Below are positions 34,184 through 46,189 of a DNA stretch of 64,000 nucleotides, one piece after another. Below the pieces are notes generated by a model. The model searched no databases and was not told the DNA's origin. It saw only the letters and a program-made list of their open reading frames with translations. The number at the start of each line of letters is the position of its first letter. Positions within the stretch are counted from its first letter, which is position 1. Origin of the DNA: Macrobrachium rosenbergii (taxonomy: Eukaryota; Arthropoda; Malacostraca; Decapoda; Palaemonidae); assembly GCF_040412425.1 (NCBI RefSeq), contig NC_089768.1, positions 417,001 through 481,000 on the forward strand, read 5' to 3'. Both the position numbers and the translations under genes were made by a program.

Positions 34184-36398
34184 TTAACCCTTAAACGCTG
34201 AGCCTCTATTTACAAAAGTGTCTGCCGTATGTCGGTGGCGTTCGGGAGTTAGCGCTGAAGCGGAAAAAAAGTTTTTTTTTTTAAATCACAGCACACTTAA
34301 TTTTTAAGATTAAGAGTTCATTTTTGGCTCCTTTTTTTGTCATTGCCTGAAGTTTAGTATGCAATCATCAGAACTGAAAAAAAAATATCATTATCATATA
34401 TAGATACTGAAATATATGACAGCGCGAAAAAAAATTTCATTTATAATTGTATACAACTCGCGCTGTGAGCAAAACAGTTTAAGCTAACGAGTTATTTTTT
34501 ATTCTTTGTATTGTACACTAAATTGCGATGATTTTGGTATATAACAAATTGTAAAACGATCAAAGCAACACAGAGAAAATATTATCACAAAATGATACAT
34601 GAATTTGTAAGCAGCAGACGTAAAAAACATTTTTTTTTAAAAATTCACCATAAATCGAAATATTGTGCTAGAGACTTCCCGTTTGTTGCAAAATGAAGGT
34701 AATTCATTGAATATTACTAGACTGTAAGTGTTTTAGCTTACAATTGCAGTTTTCGACCATTTCAGTCGAGTTAAAGTTAGCCGAAGGTAGAATTTTTTCT
34801 ATTTATCGGGATTTATATGAAAATATTTCAAAACTGATACAAGCTACAACCATGAGTTATTTTTTGTTGTATTCTACATGAAATTGCACACATTTTCATA
34901 TATAAAACTTCATGTAACGACTAATATAAAACGGTGCAAACATTACAACAAAGTGACGAAAGAATTTCCGTGATGTTCGGCAGAGTTACTGCGCGGACGT
35001 AAGGAAAAAGTTTTCTTAAAAAATTGACCATAAATCGAAATATTGTGCTAGAGACTTCCAATTTGTTGCAAAATGAAGGTAAATGATTGAATATTACTAG
35101 AAGCTTACAATTGCGTTTTTCGACCATGTCGGTCGCGTTAAATTTGACAGAAGGTTGAAATTTTGGCACTTATCGTGATTTATATGAAAATATTTCAAAA
35201 CTGATAAAAGCTACAACCATTAATTATTGTCTGTTGTATTGTACATGAAATTGCGCACATTTTCATATATAAAACTTTATGTAATGACTAATATAAAACG
35301 GTGCAAACCTTACGACAAAGTGACGAAAGAATTTCCAAGATGTTCGGCAGAGTTACTGTGTGCGGACTTGAGGAAAAAATTATTTTTTTCAAAAATTCAC
35401 CATATATCGAAATATTGTGCTAGAGACTTCCAATTTGTTGCAAAATGAAGGTAAATGATTGAATATTACTAGAATGTAAGAGTTTTAGCTTACAATTGCG
35501 TTTTTCTACCATTTCGGTCGAGTTAAAGTTGACCGGAGGTTGAAATTTTGGCACTTACCGTGATTTATATGAAAATATTTCAAAACTGATAAAAGCTACA
35601 ACCATGAGTTATTTTCTGTTGTATTCTACATGAAATTGCACACATTTTCATATATAAAACTTTATGTAACGACTAATATAAAACAGTGCAAAAATTATGA
35701 CAAAGTGACGAAAGAATTTCAGAGATGTTCGGCCGAGTTACCGCGCGCGGACGTAAGGGAAAAGTTTTTTAAAAAATTCACCATAAATCGAAATATTGTG
35801 CTAGAGACTTCCAATTTGTTGCAAAATGAAGGTACATGATTGAATATTACTAGAATGTAAGAGTTTTAGCTTACAATTGTGTTTTTCTACCATTTTGGTC
35901 GAGTCAAAGTTGACCGAAGGTTGAAATTTTGGCACTTATCGTGATTAATATGAAAATATTTCAAAACTTATAAAAGCTACAGCCATGGGTTGTTTTTTTG
36001 TTGTATTTTACATGAAATTGCACACATTTTCACATATAAAACTTTATGTAACGGCTAATATAAAACGATGCAAAAATTACAACAAAATGACGAAAGAATT
36101 TCTGAAATTTTTGGCTGAGTTACCGCGTGGATGTAAGGAAAAATTTTTTTCAAAAATTCACCATAAATTGAAATATTGTGCTAGAGACTTCCAATTTCTT
36201 GCTAAATGAAGGTAAATGATTGAATATTACTAGACTGTAAGAGTTTTAGCTTACAATTGCATTTTTCGACCATTTTGGCCTAGTGAAAGTTGACCAAAGG
36301 TTGAATTTTTTTGTAGTCGACGTATGGTACGTCCACTCGTCACCCGACAGACAATTTTAGTCGACTTACGATACGTCCAGTCGGCGTTTAAGGGTTAG
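34184..36398 (-). mobile_element. Non-autonomous piggyBac element, copy 2
   Basis: TTAA at 34184-34187 followed by cccttaaacgctgagcctct at the left. The right end is tcggcgtttaagggtta, where the expected TTAA has become TTAG (36395-36398). It keeps only about 100 bp of the 5' end (tagtcgacgtatggtacgtc, two related copies), and five internal tandem units. The transposase is absent. Confidence 0.85.
34640..36300. repeat. About 378-bp tandem repeat inside piggyBac copy 2
   Basis: The motif tattgtgctagagacttcc starts at about 34661, 35041, 35413, 35794 and 36174, a period of 372-381 bp. The unit is homologous to those in copies 1 and 3. Confidence 0.92.
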
Positions 36399-36409
36399 TA
36401 TACTTTATT

Positions 36410-37110
36410 ACATAATGCACATATGCTATACAGTAGGTGTATCATTTTTACCATTATCATTCCAGACTACCAAGCACCTCCAGGAGATTCCATATCATAC
36501 AGGGTACATCCAGAATCTGTAACCAGAATCCCCTGAATCATGGTACTGTAACCAACATCTTTCCAGGGATTACTCTACTGTAGCAGCACGACAATTTGAT
36601 TCCAGGGGTTATAAGCATGACAATTTCAAATTAAAAGTAAGGCATTACTGTATTCATTTTTGTTATTTTTACAGAGTACTGTACCATACTACAGAACATT
36701 CTTTGGTATAAACTATTTGATTTATTACTGTACGTATACTGTACAGTTGTATAACAAAATGTATTTTACTGTACTATATGTACTTCATTACATACTGTAT
36801 AATTTTTATCTTTGTCATTCCAGACTACCAAGAGATTCCATATCATATGGGGCATATCCAGTACAACAGCAAAGTACTGTACACTGCTGTAACCAGAATC
36901 CCCTGAAGGCCACCAACATTTTTCCAGCGGTTACTAGTAAGACAATTTCAAATTAAAAGTAAGGAATTCTTTTTTTTTTTTTTTTTTTTACACTGTACAG
37001 TCTTTGACTTATTATACAGTACTGTATAACAAAAGGTATTTTAATGTAGTATACTGTACTTTATTACAGTACATACAGTTTACTAATTTTACTATTTTCA
37101 TTCCATAAAA
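36410..37110. repeat. Diverged tandem duplication of about 365 bp
   Basis: The stretch cattccagactaccaag at about 36460 recurs at 36820, each followed by gagattccatatcata, gtaaccagaatcccctga and acaatttcaaattaaaagta. A third, partial unit starts near 37015. Many gtactgtacagtac palindromes lie between. No coding potential. Confidence 0.75.
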
Positions 37111-37719
37111 ATATGTACTGTACAGTACATACACTACTGTAGTGCAACTATTTTGGATGGTCATCACAGAGGTAAAATTTGTTACTTTTATAAGACACCA
37201 TAGGATTAAAGGTAAGGCACATTGGAAAACATCTAGTAAGAGAGGCAGAAATGATACAGTAACTTCATTTGTCCTAACATAAAGGTACGTAGAAAAATGA
37301 ATTTTCAATTTTAAAATTAATTTTTGAATACTTACCTGCAGAACTAATATTTGCATGTACCTTTCATGCCCACGACAAACTTACCAACATCAAATCCTAA
37401 AAATTCAATACAAACATAAAAATACCACATGCATATGCATACACATATAATAAGTCCACATATCTGCACCTATAAATATATATACAGTATAAGAGGAACT
37501 TAAGACCCAAAACAATAGGCAACAAGGCAGTTGGTCTCTATGAAATTAGACCGCTGTCGCTTGTTCCCAGTCGTTAAAGTAAAAACAACCCGATCTCCCC
37601 CAAAGCCAGGGGAGCGACGAAGCTCCCTCCCACACCAAGCCATTCCTTCTTTAAGCAAGTGCATCAACTGGCCTATTAAGCAAAAGTGGAGAGGAGGGAG
37701 GGTGCCTATTAGTTCTGCA

Positions 37720-37790
37720 GGTAAGTATTCTAATAAATTTGAAAATTTATTTGTTTCATACTAACCTGCAGACCTAATATCTGCATGATT
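37720..37790. repeat. Internal complementary region of DIRS family 2
   Basis: agttctgcaggtaagtattc complements the left terminus (37327-37347). catactaacctgcagacc complements the right terminus (43545-43565). They are joined across an AT-rich middle near 37745-37765, as a circle junction would be. Confidence 0.85.
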
Positions 37791-37811
37791 CCCAACATTG
37801 AAAACTGGATG

Positions 37812-37951
37812 GCAGGATGCAATTAATGGCACTCAAAACAGGCTTGTTGTGTAACTATAACCTTAAGATTCAGATGTATCAGGCAGGATGCAATTAATGG
37901 CACTCAAAACAGGCTTGTTGTGTAACTATAACCTTAAGATTCAGATGTATC
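37812..37951. repeat. Perfect 70-bp tandem duplication
   Basis: The unit beginning ggcaggatgcaattaatggc occurs at 37812 and again at 37882 with no differences seen. It lies in the 3' non-coding part of DIRS family 2. It must be recent or an assembly effect. Confidence 0.9.
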
Positions 37952-38470
37952 TTAAAAGTGACCTACCAAAACTGACAATGCAGGCTTGCAATGTCACAGA
38001 AAAAGAAAATGTGGCTGATTGTCAGTTAGTCACTATGTCAGTCCGTCTGCCTAAGGTGGAATATTAAGCTCCACACCAGGTCAGACAGACAACCACTCTC
38101 TCATGCTCCCTCCTCACAGACTCCAAAAGCTCAATCTCCCAATCTTTGAGTTAAGGCAAGTGACAATGACGGACTGATATGTCTTGTGAACTGGCAGGTA
38201 TCAGACTCTCTGTCAGGTACTGGCAAGTATCAGACCTCCATTCACTAACATCCCATTCATGCAGCCTCATGCATTGTACATCAGCATACAAGTAGGATGA
38301 TGAGAGACTCATTCACACAGCTTTATGTCTCTAATCTTACATGTGAGCCAAACTCACCTGACCATACATACCACTATATTATTCTAGGTACAAGGAACAG
38401 GGAGAGAGTGAATGGTTAGGTTAAGATTTCACACCACCACCAGCAGGAACAACAGGACCAAGTAAGGACT

Positions 38471-39618
38471 TCAGTAATGACGAGCAAAACCACCATTCGA
38501 TCTCCATGTAGCAGCATTTAAAACTGACGGTGTTGAAACATCAGAGCAAAATAACATGGAAGAAGAATAGCCCCTAATACTGTGAGGACCGTTGTCCCTA
38601 GAAGAAGGCGGCTTATTCTGCCTATCTGACTGAGCTCCTAAAATCACCTCCCTCAGCAAAAAGGACAGCCCATTCTTAGAAAGTGGTTGTGAATTGTTTC
38701 TTAATGATACAAATAGAGATCTAGGTCTCTGCTCTACCAATTTATAACCCTGTCCAAGTATTACCTTAATGCCTTGGCTGGACATAAAAACCTGTCTGGC
38801 TCTTGACCACCAACAAATGCAGCTAATGAATGGATAACATATTCTCTTGGAAGAGGTCTGGATTCTGTCTCAGTTTTTGCCCTAAATTCTGGCAAATATG
38901 AAACTACCAAATCTTCTCCCTTCATTGCCACAAATGATGAAAGAGCATGAAGCTCACCAAGTCTTTTTGCCATAGACAGTGCCAAAAAGAAAAGGGCTTT
39001 CTTTGTCAAAGACCTTAGATCAGCCGATCCAAGAGGTTCATAAAGTCGTGCCAGTAAAGCTGCTAAAACCTGATCTAAGTCCCATTGAGGCTGGTAAAAT
39101 CTCCTAAGGAATGAATGAAGAAGATCAGAGAACACAGGATCCTCGAATACATCCTTATACCAGAATCTAAAAATAGATGCTAACATCGCTTTGTAACCCT
39201 TAACAATAGAGAGTGAAAACTTCCTCTTATGTTGCAAATGAAGCAGAAAATCCGCTACCTTTGACACTGGGGACTGATTATAGGGCCACCTGCGCTGACA
39301 TGCTCCTTGCTCAAGCAAAATGCTGGATAGTCTCCAGGCAACAAGACGAAGCACTTCGAGGCTGAGGTGAAACTTGTGCCAATGGGGCTTCCTCAAGAGG
39401 TCCCATCTGACGGGCAGTTTCACAGGTACTTCTGCCGACATCTCCCAGAGGTCTTTCCACCACTCCTTCTGGGGCCACCTAGGAGCTATGAGTGTGACCC
39501 TGCATTGAGATGACACTCTCATCTTGTTCAAAACTTGTTGTAGAACGGGAATTGGAGGGTAAGCGTACGCCTCCAGGTGAGACCAGCTCTGGAGAATAGC
39601 ATCCACTCCCGCCACCAT
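38471..39618 (-). pseudogene. DIRS family 2 tyrosine recombinase
   Basis: The long frame 38761-39618 begins with the post-RNase H segment (AYPPIPVLQQVLNKM, APRWPQKEWW) and runs through the core-binding domain to the first catalytic arginine in MAKRLGELHAL. At about 38775 the frame shifts to 38471-38785, which holds FVSLRNNSQPLSKNG, the HSIR box (PHSIRGYSSSM) and the end TWRSNGGFARHY with the tyrosine just before the stop. All catalytic residues are thus present but split by one frame change. Confidence 0.82.
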
Positions 39619-39654
39619 AGGATCTTGTACTAGTGTTCACTCTGTGCTGATAAT

Positions 39655-41060
39655 CTAATCTGATCTGCTGAGGGCATCTGCAACTACATTCTTGCTCCCC
39701 ATCACAAACTGAGGAAGCAGTGTGACCTGATGGACTTCGGTCGAACAAAGGATCTCTTGAGCAGGTTGATTTAGAGCCTGCAATTTGGTGCCGCCTTCTC
39801 TCCTTAGGTATGATATTGCTACACAATTGTCTGAGAAGATGGCCACCAAACTGTCGTCGAAAGTGGTGAAGACTGGTTGGACTGCCTTCAGCTCTCGCCA
39901 ATTGATGGACTTTTGTTGATCCTCATATGTCTGTCTCCCTGCCACGAAAGACCTCCCTACCACTGCTCCCCAGCCCTGATCCGAGGAGTCGCATGACAAC
40001 ATTAGGGCTTGGAAATTTGATTTCAGATAGACTCCTTAAAGGGGATTGTAATCCATCGCCCACCATTGAAGATTCTCCCATATTTCTAAGTCCCATGGAA
40101 TTCTGACCGTCTGATCTTCTCCTTGCCATTTTCTGTGAAGCATATGCTGAAGTGCCAGAACCCGACGTCACCCTAGGGGAACTAGTGCTATCAACGAATT
40201 CAAATACCCCAAGAGACGAAGCCACAGAGATACTGGGGGACTTTCCTGACCCAAAAACGTGCCTGTGCAGGTTTGAATTGTATCTATTCACCCCTGTGTC
40301 AGAAAAACCTTCAAAACTATAGCCTGAATCCTCATTCCTAGATATATAGCTTCTTCCTTCGGAATGAGGCCCGACTTGTCGAGATTGATACAAGTCGAGA
40401 TTGATTGTTCAACCTAACTGAAAACATAGACTTAGAACTATCTCCTTCGCACGGAGAGCCTCTCTCAGGCTGCTCGCAAGAATTAGCCAGTCGTCCAAGT
40501 ACCTGAGTATTCAAATGCCTCGAGAGTGAAGGAGGCCTGACACTGGACCATCAACCGAGAAAATACTTGGGGGGGCTGTGGAAAGGCCAAAGCATATCGC
40601 CCAAAACTGCCATGCTCTCCCATCCCAACAAAACCTGAGATGACGACATGACTGAGGGTGAATGGGGACCTGAAGAAATGCATCCATGAGATCGATGGGG
40701 AACATCCAGTTGTCCTGATGGATTTCAAGAACAGATCTGGGTGTCTCCACCTAGAATGAAGTTTTGAGCACATGCTTTTTGAGATGAAAGAGATCTATAA
40801 CAGGTCTCCAACCTCCCGTTGCCTTCCTGACAATGAACATCGGACTGTAGTACCCCTTCGATGGACTGTAGTACCCCTTCGATGGAAGTGGAGCTGGTTC
40901 CACTACTCCCTTTGTTACTAAGGAATGTATCTTGGTCCCTTGAGCTCTCCCTTTGATCGAAGTGGGAGAATAACTGTCGAATCGGATAAGGGTACTCGAC
41001 AGAGGAGGAATGGACTACAAGGGAACCATATACCGTTCCTTGAGGACTTGGATGACCCAT
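39655..41060 (-). pseudogene. DIRS family 2 reverse transcriptase and RNase H
   Basis: RT: KATGGWRPVIDL-like (40830-40800), then DNWMFPIDLMDAFLQVPIHP (about 40700), HLRFCWDGRAWQFWAICFG, LSTAP and a LDDWLILA-like box near 40490. RNase H: MLSCDSSDQGWGAVVG (40000), INWRELKAVQPV (39900), IFSDNCVAISYLRREGG (39840) and NVVADALSR (39665). Stops and frame changes occur near 40750, 40500 and 40390. A 21-bp duplication at 40843-40884 lengthens the region just before the RT fingers. Confidence 0.8.
40843..40884. repeat. In-frame 21-bp tandem duplication in DIRS family 2 RT
   Basis: ggactgtagtaccccttcga(t) is repeated back to back. On the minus strand it gives the seven-residue unit SIEGVLQ twice. It keeps the frame. 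Confidence 0.88.
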
Positions 41061-41223
41061 TATTCCACTCTTAAGAATCCCAAACTCTCCAATACTGTCC
41101 TAAACGGCCCCCTATTTCTCCCTGCGAAGGAGATGGCCCTTATTTCCCAAAATTTTGCCCCCCTACTAAGCAAAGCAGACCGTTGCCCACTATAAGAAGC
41201 TGAAGAAGTACCCCTACCAATGC

Positions 41224-43060
41224 CTAAACCCTGAGAAGTTCCTCCTCTAAATTTCTTACAAAGGCCAACAGGCTGATCCTGCAAACCCTGCTTCGACTTA
41301 TCCAAAGCTTGAGGTTTCCAAGAACTGGAAGGCTGGTGAATGACAATAGTAGGATATTCTTACTCTGGTTAACTACATGAGAGAGCAATGCTTGATCACG
41401 CCTCCTCTTGACCTCAAGATTAGGATAATCTAGGGCTTTTTCAAGAACTGCCTCATCAAAAAGACCCCTTCCCAAGAAGACGATGCTCTACGTTTCTGCT
41501 TGTTCAGGTCTGAAAGAGTGGGAGGGGCATGTCGTAAATAAAAGTCCCTATGAAGCTATTCACCAACTGATGGTAGAGTGAAAGGTTGTCATCAATAAGA
41601 CCAGGAGCTGAGACAAGGGCATTGATTGCTGACCAGACCCAACTGAAGAATTAATAATCTCCATCATGGTACCCAAGACCCATTCCAACTTTGAACAATC
41701 ATCCACTGAAATTCCAACCTGAGCCTTCAGAGACTTCCCAGAAGCAGATAAAACACTAGCCATATTCTTATTCAAGGACTGAGCTGAACATGAAGAACCT
41801 GAAACTCTATAATATTCCTTCCTGGATGTCAAAGCAGAGATGGGAGTAGCTGCCACATTCTAAAACCTTGGCAATTGCCCTATCACTAGCAATGTCCCCT
41901 GTCGTTTGAACAATCTCATGAAGGTTCCACTGTGGAAGGGAAGATGGTGATGCTTCCTTTGACATTCCCCTAACAAACCTGGATCCCTGACCTGAAGAAC
42001 ACCATTTAGCCTGAACCGAAACACCTCTAGCTTCAGGGAAAAGTTCCATAACAAACTCCTGCATGCTCCTGTACATTCCCACTGAGGCTGTTTCTCCATC
42101 CCCAGAATCACAAGTCTTATTGGAAAAATTTTCAGCAATCTCCGCAATAGTAGGTAAGGTAGGAACTGAGTTCTGATCATCCACTTCTCTGTCAGAAACA
42201 ATCGACTCCTGAGATTCCTCCACCCCAACTGACGAAGTAGTAGCCGCCAAAGGCTGTAAGGACGACTCAGTATGCTACGACTCAAACTCAGACCTCACTC
42301 TACTAGCCAGAGCATGAAGAGATTCTGAAGAAGAAGACTTCACCCAGCCAAAAACATCCTTCCTTTCCCTACCAATAGCAACACTAATCTTCACATTAGG
42401 TGAAAACCTAACAGCCTGGATGTGATTCATTCTCTTTAACCTTCCCAAAACTAGAACCAACATTAAGATTATTACCCACACTAGTCAAACTATCCCCTGA
42501 CTCAGAATGAACAATGACTGGACGAGGTGGATAATTTCCCCAACCTTCAAGCATACGACAAGATGAGCCAGACCCTGACTTAACCCCATGGAATCCAAAA
42601 ATCTGCATAGGCGATAATTCCGCTACAGGTCTAAGAGCTTGCCCACCCCATAACGTACACGATCACGCAGCCTGGAATGAAGTTTCGGTAACATAAACTC
42701 CAAACCTAGGCCTACACAGATCTTCCCAATCGCCTTCAAGATCTACATCACTATCCCCATCTATCAGGGGAAAGGGAGGTTCTAGTAACTACAGTCCTGC
42801 TATGCACTCCAGTCTGGACACTCCCACTATCTGTGGAATGGTGTGGTTCTGACCAGAGCTGGAATAAACGTGATTAGCCAAATCCCTAACAACACCAGCT
42901 AAACCCTTGATCTGACTATCTACATGATCTCTATAGTTACCAAGGATAGAGCTCAAATCATCGAAAGATACACATGAACAAATTGTCTGGCCTACTTCGG
43001 AGTCAAACGAAGTAACAGGTTTAAGAGAATCATCTACCTTCTCGCACTGATCTGGTAACA
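41224..43060 (-). pseudogene. DIRS family 2 gag-like region
   Basis: A chain of minus-strand frames: 42789-43061 (with VVRDLANHVYSSSGQNHT), 42275-42608, 41807-42285 (acidic and Ser-rich, with FSNKTCDSGDGE and LPQWNLHEIVQTTGDIAS) and 41560-41856 (NKNMASVLSASGKSLKAQVG), ending near DEAVLEKALDYPNLEVKRRR at about 41440. Position upstream of RT and the lack of enzyme motifs suggest gag. It is broken at several points. No clear zinc knuckle is seen. Confidence 0.55.
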
Positions 43061-43567
43061 CCGCAAGAACTGATAACTCTGCTCACAGCCAATCTCAAAG
43101 CAGTCATACCCCCTATAATTAGAACAGACAGTATGACCATCAAAAACAAGTTTAACACCTTGTGTTCGTTGAAGCTGATGAAGCCACGCTGCTATGACTG
43201 GATAAATCCTTCATAATAATGCAGAAAAACACACTAACATCTAAGAGTAAGATTGGCTTGGTGTGGGAGGGAGCTCTGTCACTCCCCAAGCCCTGGGGGG
43301 GATCGGGTTATTTTTACTTTAACAACTGGGAACAAGCAACACTGGTCTAATTTCATAGAGACCAACTGGCTTGTTGTATATTGTTTTGGGTCTAAGTTCC
43401 TCATATATATGTATTTCTAGGTGTAGATATGTGGATGTATTATATGTGTATACATATACATGCAGTCTTTTTCTGTCTGTATTGAATTTTTAGGATTCAA
43501 TGTTGGTAAGTTTGTCGTAGGCATGAAAGGTACATGCAAATATTAATTCTGCAGGTTAGTATGAAAT

Positions 43568-43616
<49 letters not shown>
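43568..43616. repeat. (CT)n microsatellite at the DIRS family 2 border
   Basis: About 48 bp of ct dinucleotides directly after the right terminus of DIRS family 2. Confidence 0.95.
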
Positions 43617-45631
43617 ATCCATGTTAACGGTGCAACTAGTTATGTTGGCACTGATGTACGGCAGAAATCAATTTACGGCATGCCGCCGGAACAGATCCCG
43701 CCGTGTAAGTCAGAGACGCACTGTATCAAGGTCTGAGTGAGGGGATGGCAGCAGTCCTCAAAAGGAAATGGTTGTGACCCTGGAGGCCTGAAAATATCAA
43801 GGGCTCCGCTGTGCATCCCTCTTCTCACGGCAGCAGAGGAACTGAATTACTACTGTACTCTCCATGAGCCCCTCCTTTCTTCCATTTCCCTCCCTTCCTC
43901 GCTGTAACTAGAGTAGGAGGGCAAAAAGGCCAAGAAGCTGTTCCTTCATTTCTAGAGTAAGACACCCGGGCTACTGGTCTGAATGTGGAGGAGCAAATTT
44001 CCTCCAGACCCCATAACCTGAAGGCCCAGCTGCACCCGAAGGTTTGGCTGCAGGTGTCTTTGGTCCGCTAAAGGTTTGAAAAGCAATGCATGGTGGATCA
44101 TCAGTGTCTCAGGACTCCCATTTTGTCTTTCCACCACCACCTCTACATTACCCTTGGAGAGGAATAACTGGGAGCCCCACAGCAACCTGTTCCTGAGGAA
44201 GATCCCCGAGGTTTCTTCTTCCTCCTTTTCAAAGGGAACGATGAAGATGATGAAGGACATGAGGAGAAAGAGGACAGGAAGGTGTTTTTGACAATAATAA
44301 AAAGTTAAAACTTGCGATTCCTTCCTACGGTTCAAGTTTTGCTTCCTCTTAGCACAAGAACTGACCTAAGCTATGCTTGCTGTTGCTTTCACATGGGGAG
44401 CTGTGACTGATCCTGCTATGGCATCTCCCATGGTAGCAGAGAAGTGGTTTGCTTACTTACTGGATGGCAGGAAACCCTCTGATAAGACCTTCAAGAAAAG
44501 CCATTGAATACTGGGTTCAACAATGAAAGCTGTGGTTTCTTCTCCATGATTATTGGGCTCATAAGGAGCCAAACAATCTCTGTACCAACATTGCTTAACC
44601 CCATAGGGATGGGAGGGATCTTTTGATCCCCAATAATTGCATATGAGTGTCTCCAGCTCACATCATATGAATACTGTTATTTTGCGTCATGATATTTGAA
44701 CACATTTTGCAAGAAAACAGTCATATCACTTGAATGGACAACACTTATGGCAATACTCACGCCTCAGCTCAGGACATGAGGGAGATTGGTGTGACTTGAG
44801 ATTTCTGGGGAATTGCACTACGCCTCCCTATCCCTATATATTTGCCCCAAAAATATAAACATGGATTGCTGTTGGTTTTAGTTCTTATCTTTTACAAAAG
44901 CATGTCAGTTGTAATTGTAAGTTTGCAAAGAAAAGTACAAAAAAAAAATTAGAAAGAACATGTATAATTCACTAGAAGGTACTACATCTCCCCATCCCAG
45001 TACATTTCTTGAATAACTGTCCATAAATAAACTCATAGATTGTTGCTGATTTTAGTTCTTATCTTTTACGATGTTATTTTGCAAAATAAAGTACGAAAAA
45101 AAATATTAGAAAGAGTAATTATATCTCGCTAAAACTACCATATTTTTACATGTCTTGGAAAAGAGGCCCTGCACAGTGTTGGAAATATTCACTTTCAAGT
45201 TCCCACACCTGGTACAGAAAATTTGTTAATTATTTTTCTTATATATCATGTACATTTGCATGTCATCTATCCAGTGATTTTTTTTTTTTAAATTGTCCGA
45301 CCTTAAAGTTTGCCTGGTCTCAGGGTATTATTAACATATATTTAGCCTGGCCTGTAGGGCTAGAGGTTCTCAAAGGAGGGGAACAACCTCCAGGAACAAA
45401 CAGATTCCCTAAAACAAGCAATGGAATCCCCCACAAAGAAGCTGAAAAAGCAGCAGCCTTGAGACCTCCTTCAGACAGTGGACATATTACTGTAATTTGC
45501 AAAAATGGTGCCAATCACAGAAATTAATGATTATGGGAGACAACCACTCAAAATTGTGGTCCACCTACCTGTAGACTTTCTCACAACACTGATTTTTAGG
45601 GTAATTTTGTAATCTCTTGAAATCAATGTTA
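43617..45631. other. Spacer with minor repeats, no gene recognised
   Basis: Two diverged copies of a block containing ttttagttcttatcttttac (44878 and 45051) followed by a poly-A and ttagaaaga lie about 175 bp apart. TTAA at 44595-44598 followed by ccccatagggatgggagg looks like a piggyBac-type end, without a partner found. Frames such as 43952-44335 (minus) and 45150-45527 (plus) have no motif I recognise. Confidence 0.4.
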
Positions 45632-45664
45632 AAAAACAGGTTTTGCGTAGGGAAAACCTATTTT

Positions 45665-46000
45665 TGTTAGTCGCTTATGAGTCCTCGAGGAGTTACCTTC
45701 CATGGCCTACCAGAGCTCCATGGTGAGCAAACTAATATTAAAGAATTCTCTTCTAGTTGGTCTTTTTGGCCAGGTATTGTGTCGTAATGATTAACATGAT
45801 AACATGTGATGGAGTATATGATGGACTCAAAAATAAGAGGGCACTTTCCCTTATCTTCAGTGAAGCTGAACCCAGTTTATCCAATGTCAAAAAACCTGCA
45901 AGAAAGAGAAGTGATTATTGTGCATCCGCATCCGCCCTCTTGTTTACAACTGGGTCGTTAAAGACCAAGGAGCCATTACTCTCTTTTAGCCAATGCAGGA
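45665..46000. repeat. 3' inverted terminal repeat of DIRS family 3
   Basis: Matches the complement of 57995-58300 with scattered differences. Open frames in it (45757-46053 and its mirror at 57994-58233) come from the repeat and not from a gene. Confidence 0.85.
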
Positions 46001-46054
46001 CGATCTCTTGCCCAAATCCCATGCCTTTTCATCTGGGAAGTGGGAGGGTTTAGA

Positions 46055-46175
46055 GGACTCAACAGCGACTACCCAAAATAGGTTTTTCCTACGTCAAAAC
46101 CTGTTTTTTGATAGCACAGTCGCTTGTTTCGTCCTCAAGGAGCTTTACAAAGAAACTGACAGGTGAGGAAAAAGG
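46055..46175. repeat. Internal complementary region of DIRS family 3
   Basis: aaaataggtttttcctacgt and caaaacctg complement the left terminus (45635-45665). gcttgtttcgtcctcaagga complements the right terminus (58290-58315). They meet near 46110. Confidence 0.78.
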
Positions 46176-46189
46176 TTTAAGCTCTCAAT

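Larger units (their letters stand above)
37295..43567 (-). mobile_element. DIRS retrotransposon, family 2
   Basis: Inverted terminal repeats of about 340 bp (37320-37660 and 43240-43560) share tgcatgtacctttcatgcc and ccagttggtctctatgaaat-type blocks. Inside, on the minus strand, lie gag, RT, RNase H and a tyrosine recombinase. An internal complementary region at about 37720-37790 holds both ends head to head. At 6.3 kb it is shorter than family 1 and clearly a different lineage. Frame breaks occur in each gene. Confidence 0.88.

Noticed and set aside
43952..44335. 127-residue minus-strand ORF with a hydrophobic start
   Set aside because: No domain, no splice support and no paralogue in the window. 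It lies in non-coding spacer.
45150..45527. 125-residue plus-strand ORF
   Set aside because: Composition changes abruptly along it and no family was recognised. It is probably chance.
45757..46053. Pair of similar ORFs at 45757-46053 (plus) and 57994-58233 (minus)
   Set aside because: They lie in the inverted terminal repeats of DIRS family 3 and are open because the two repeats share sequence. No coding signal was seen beyond that.
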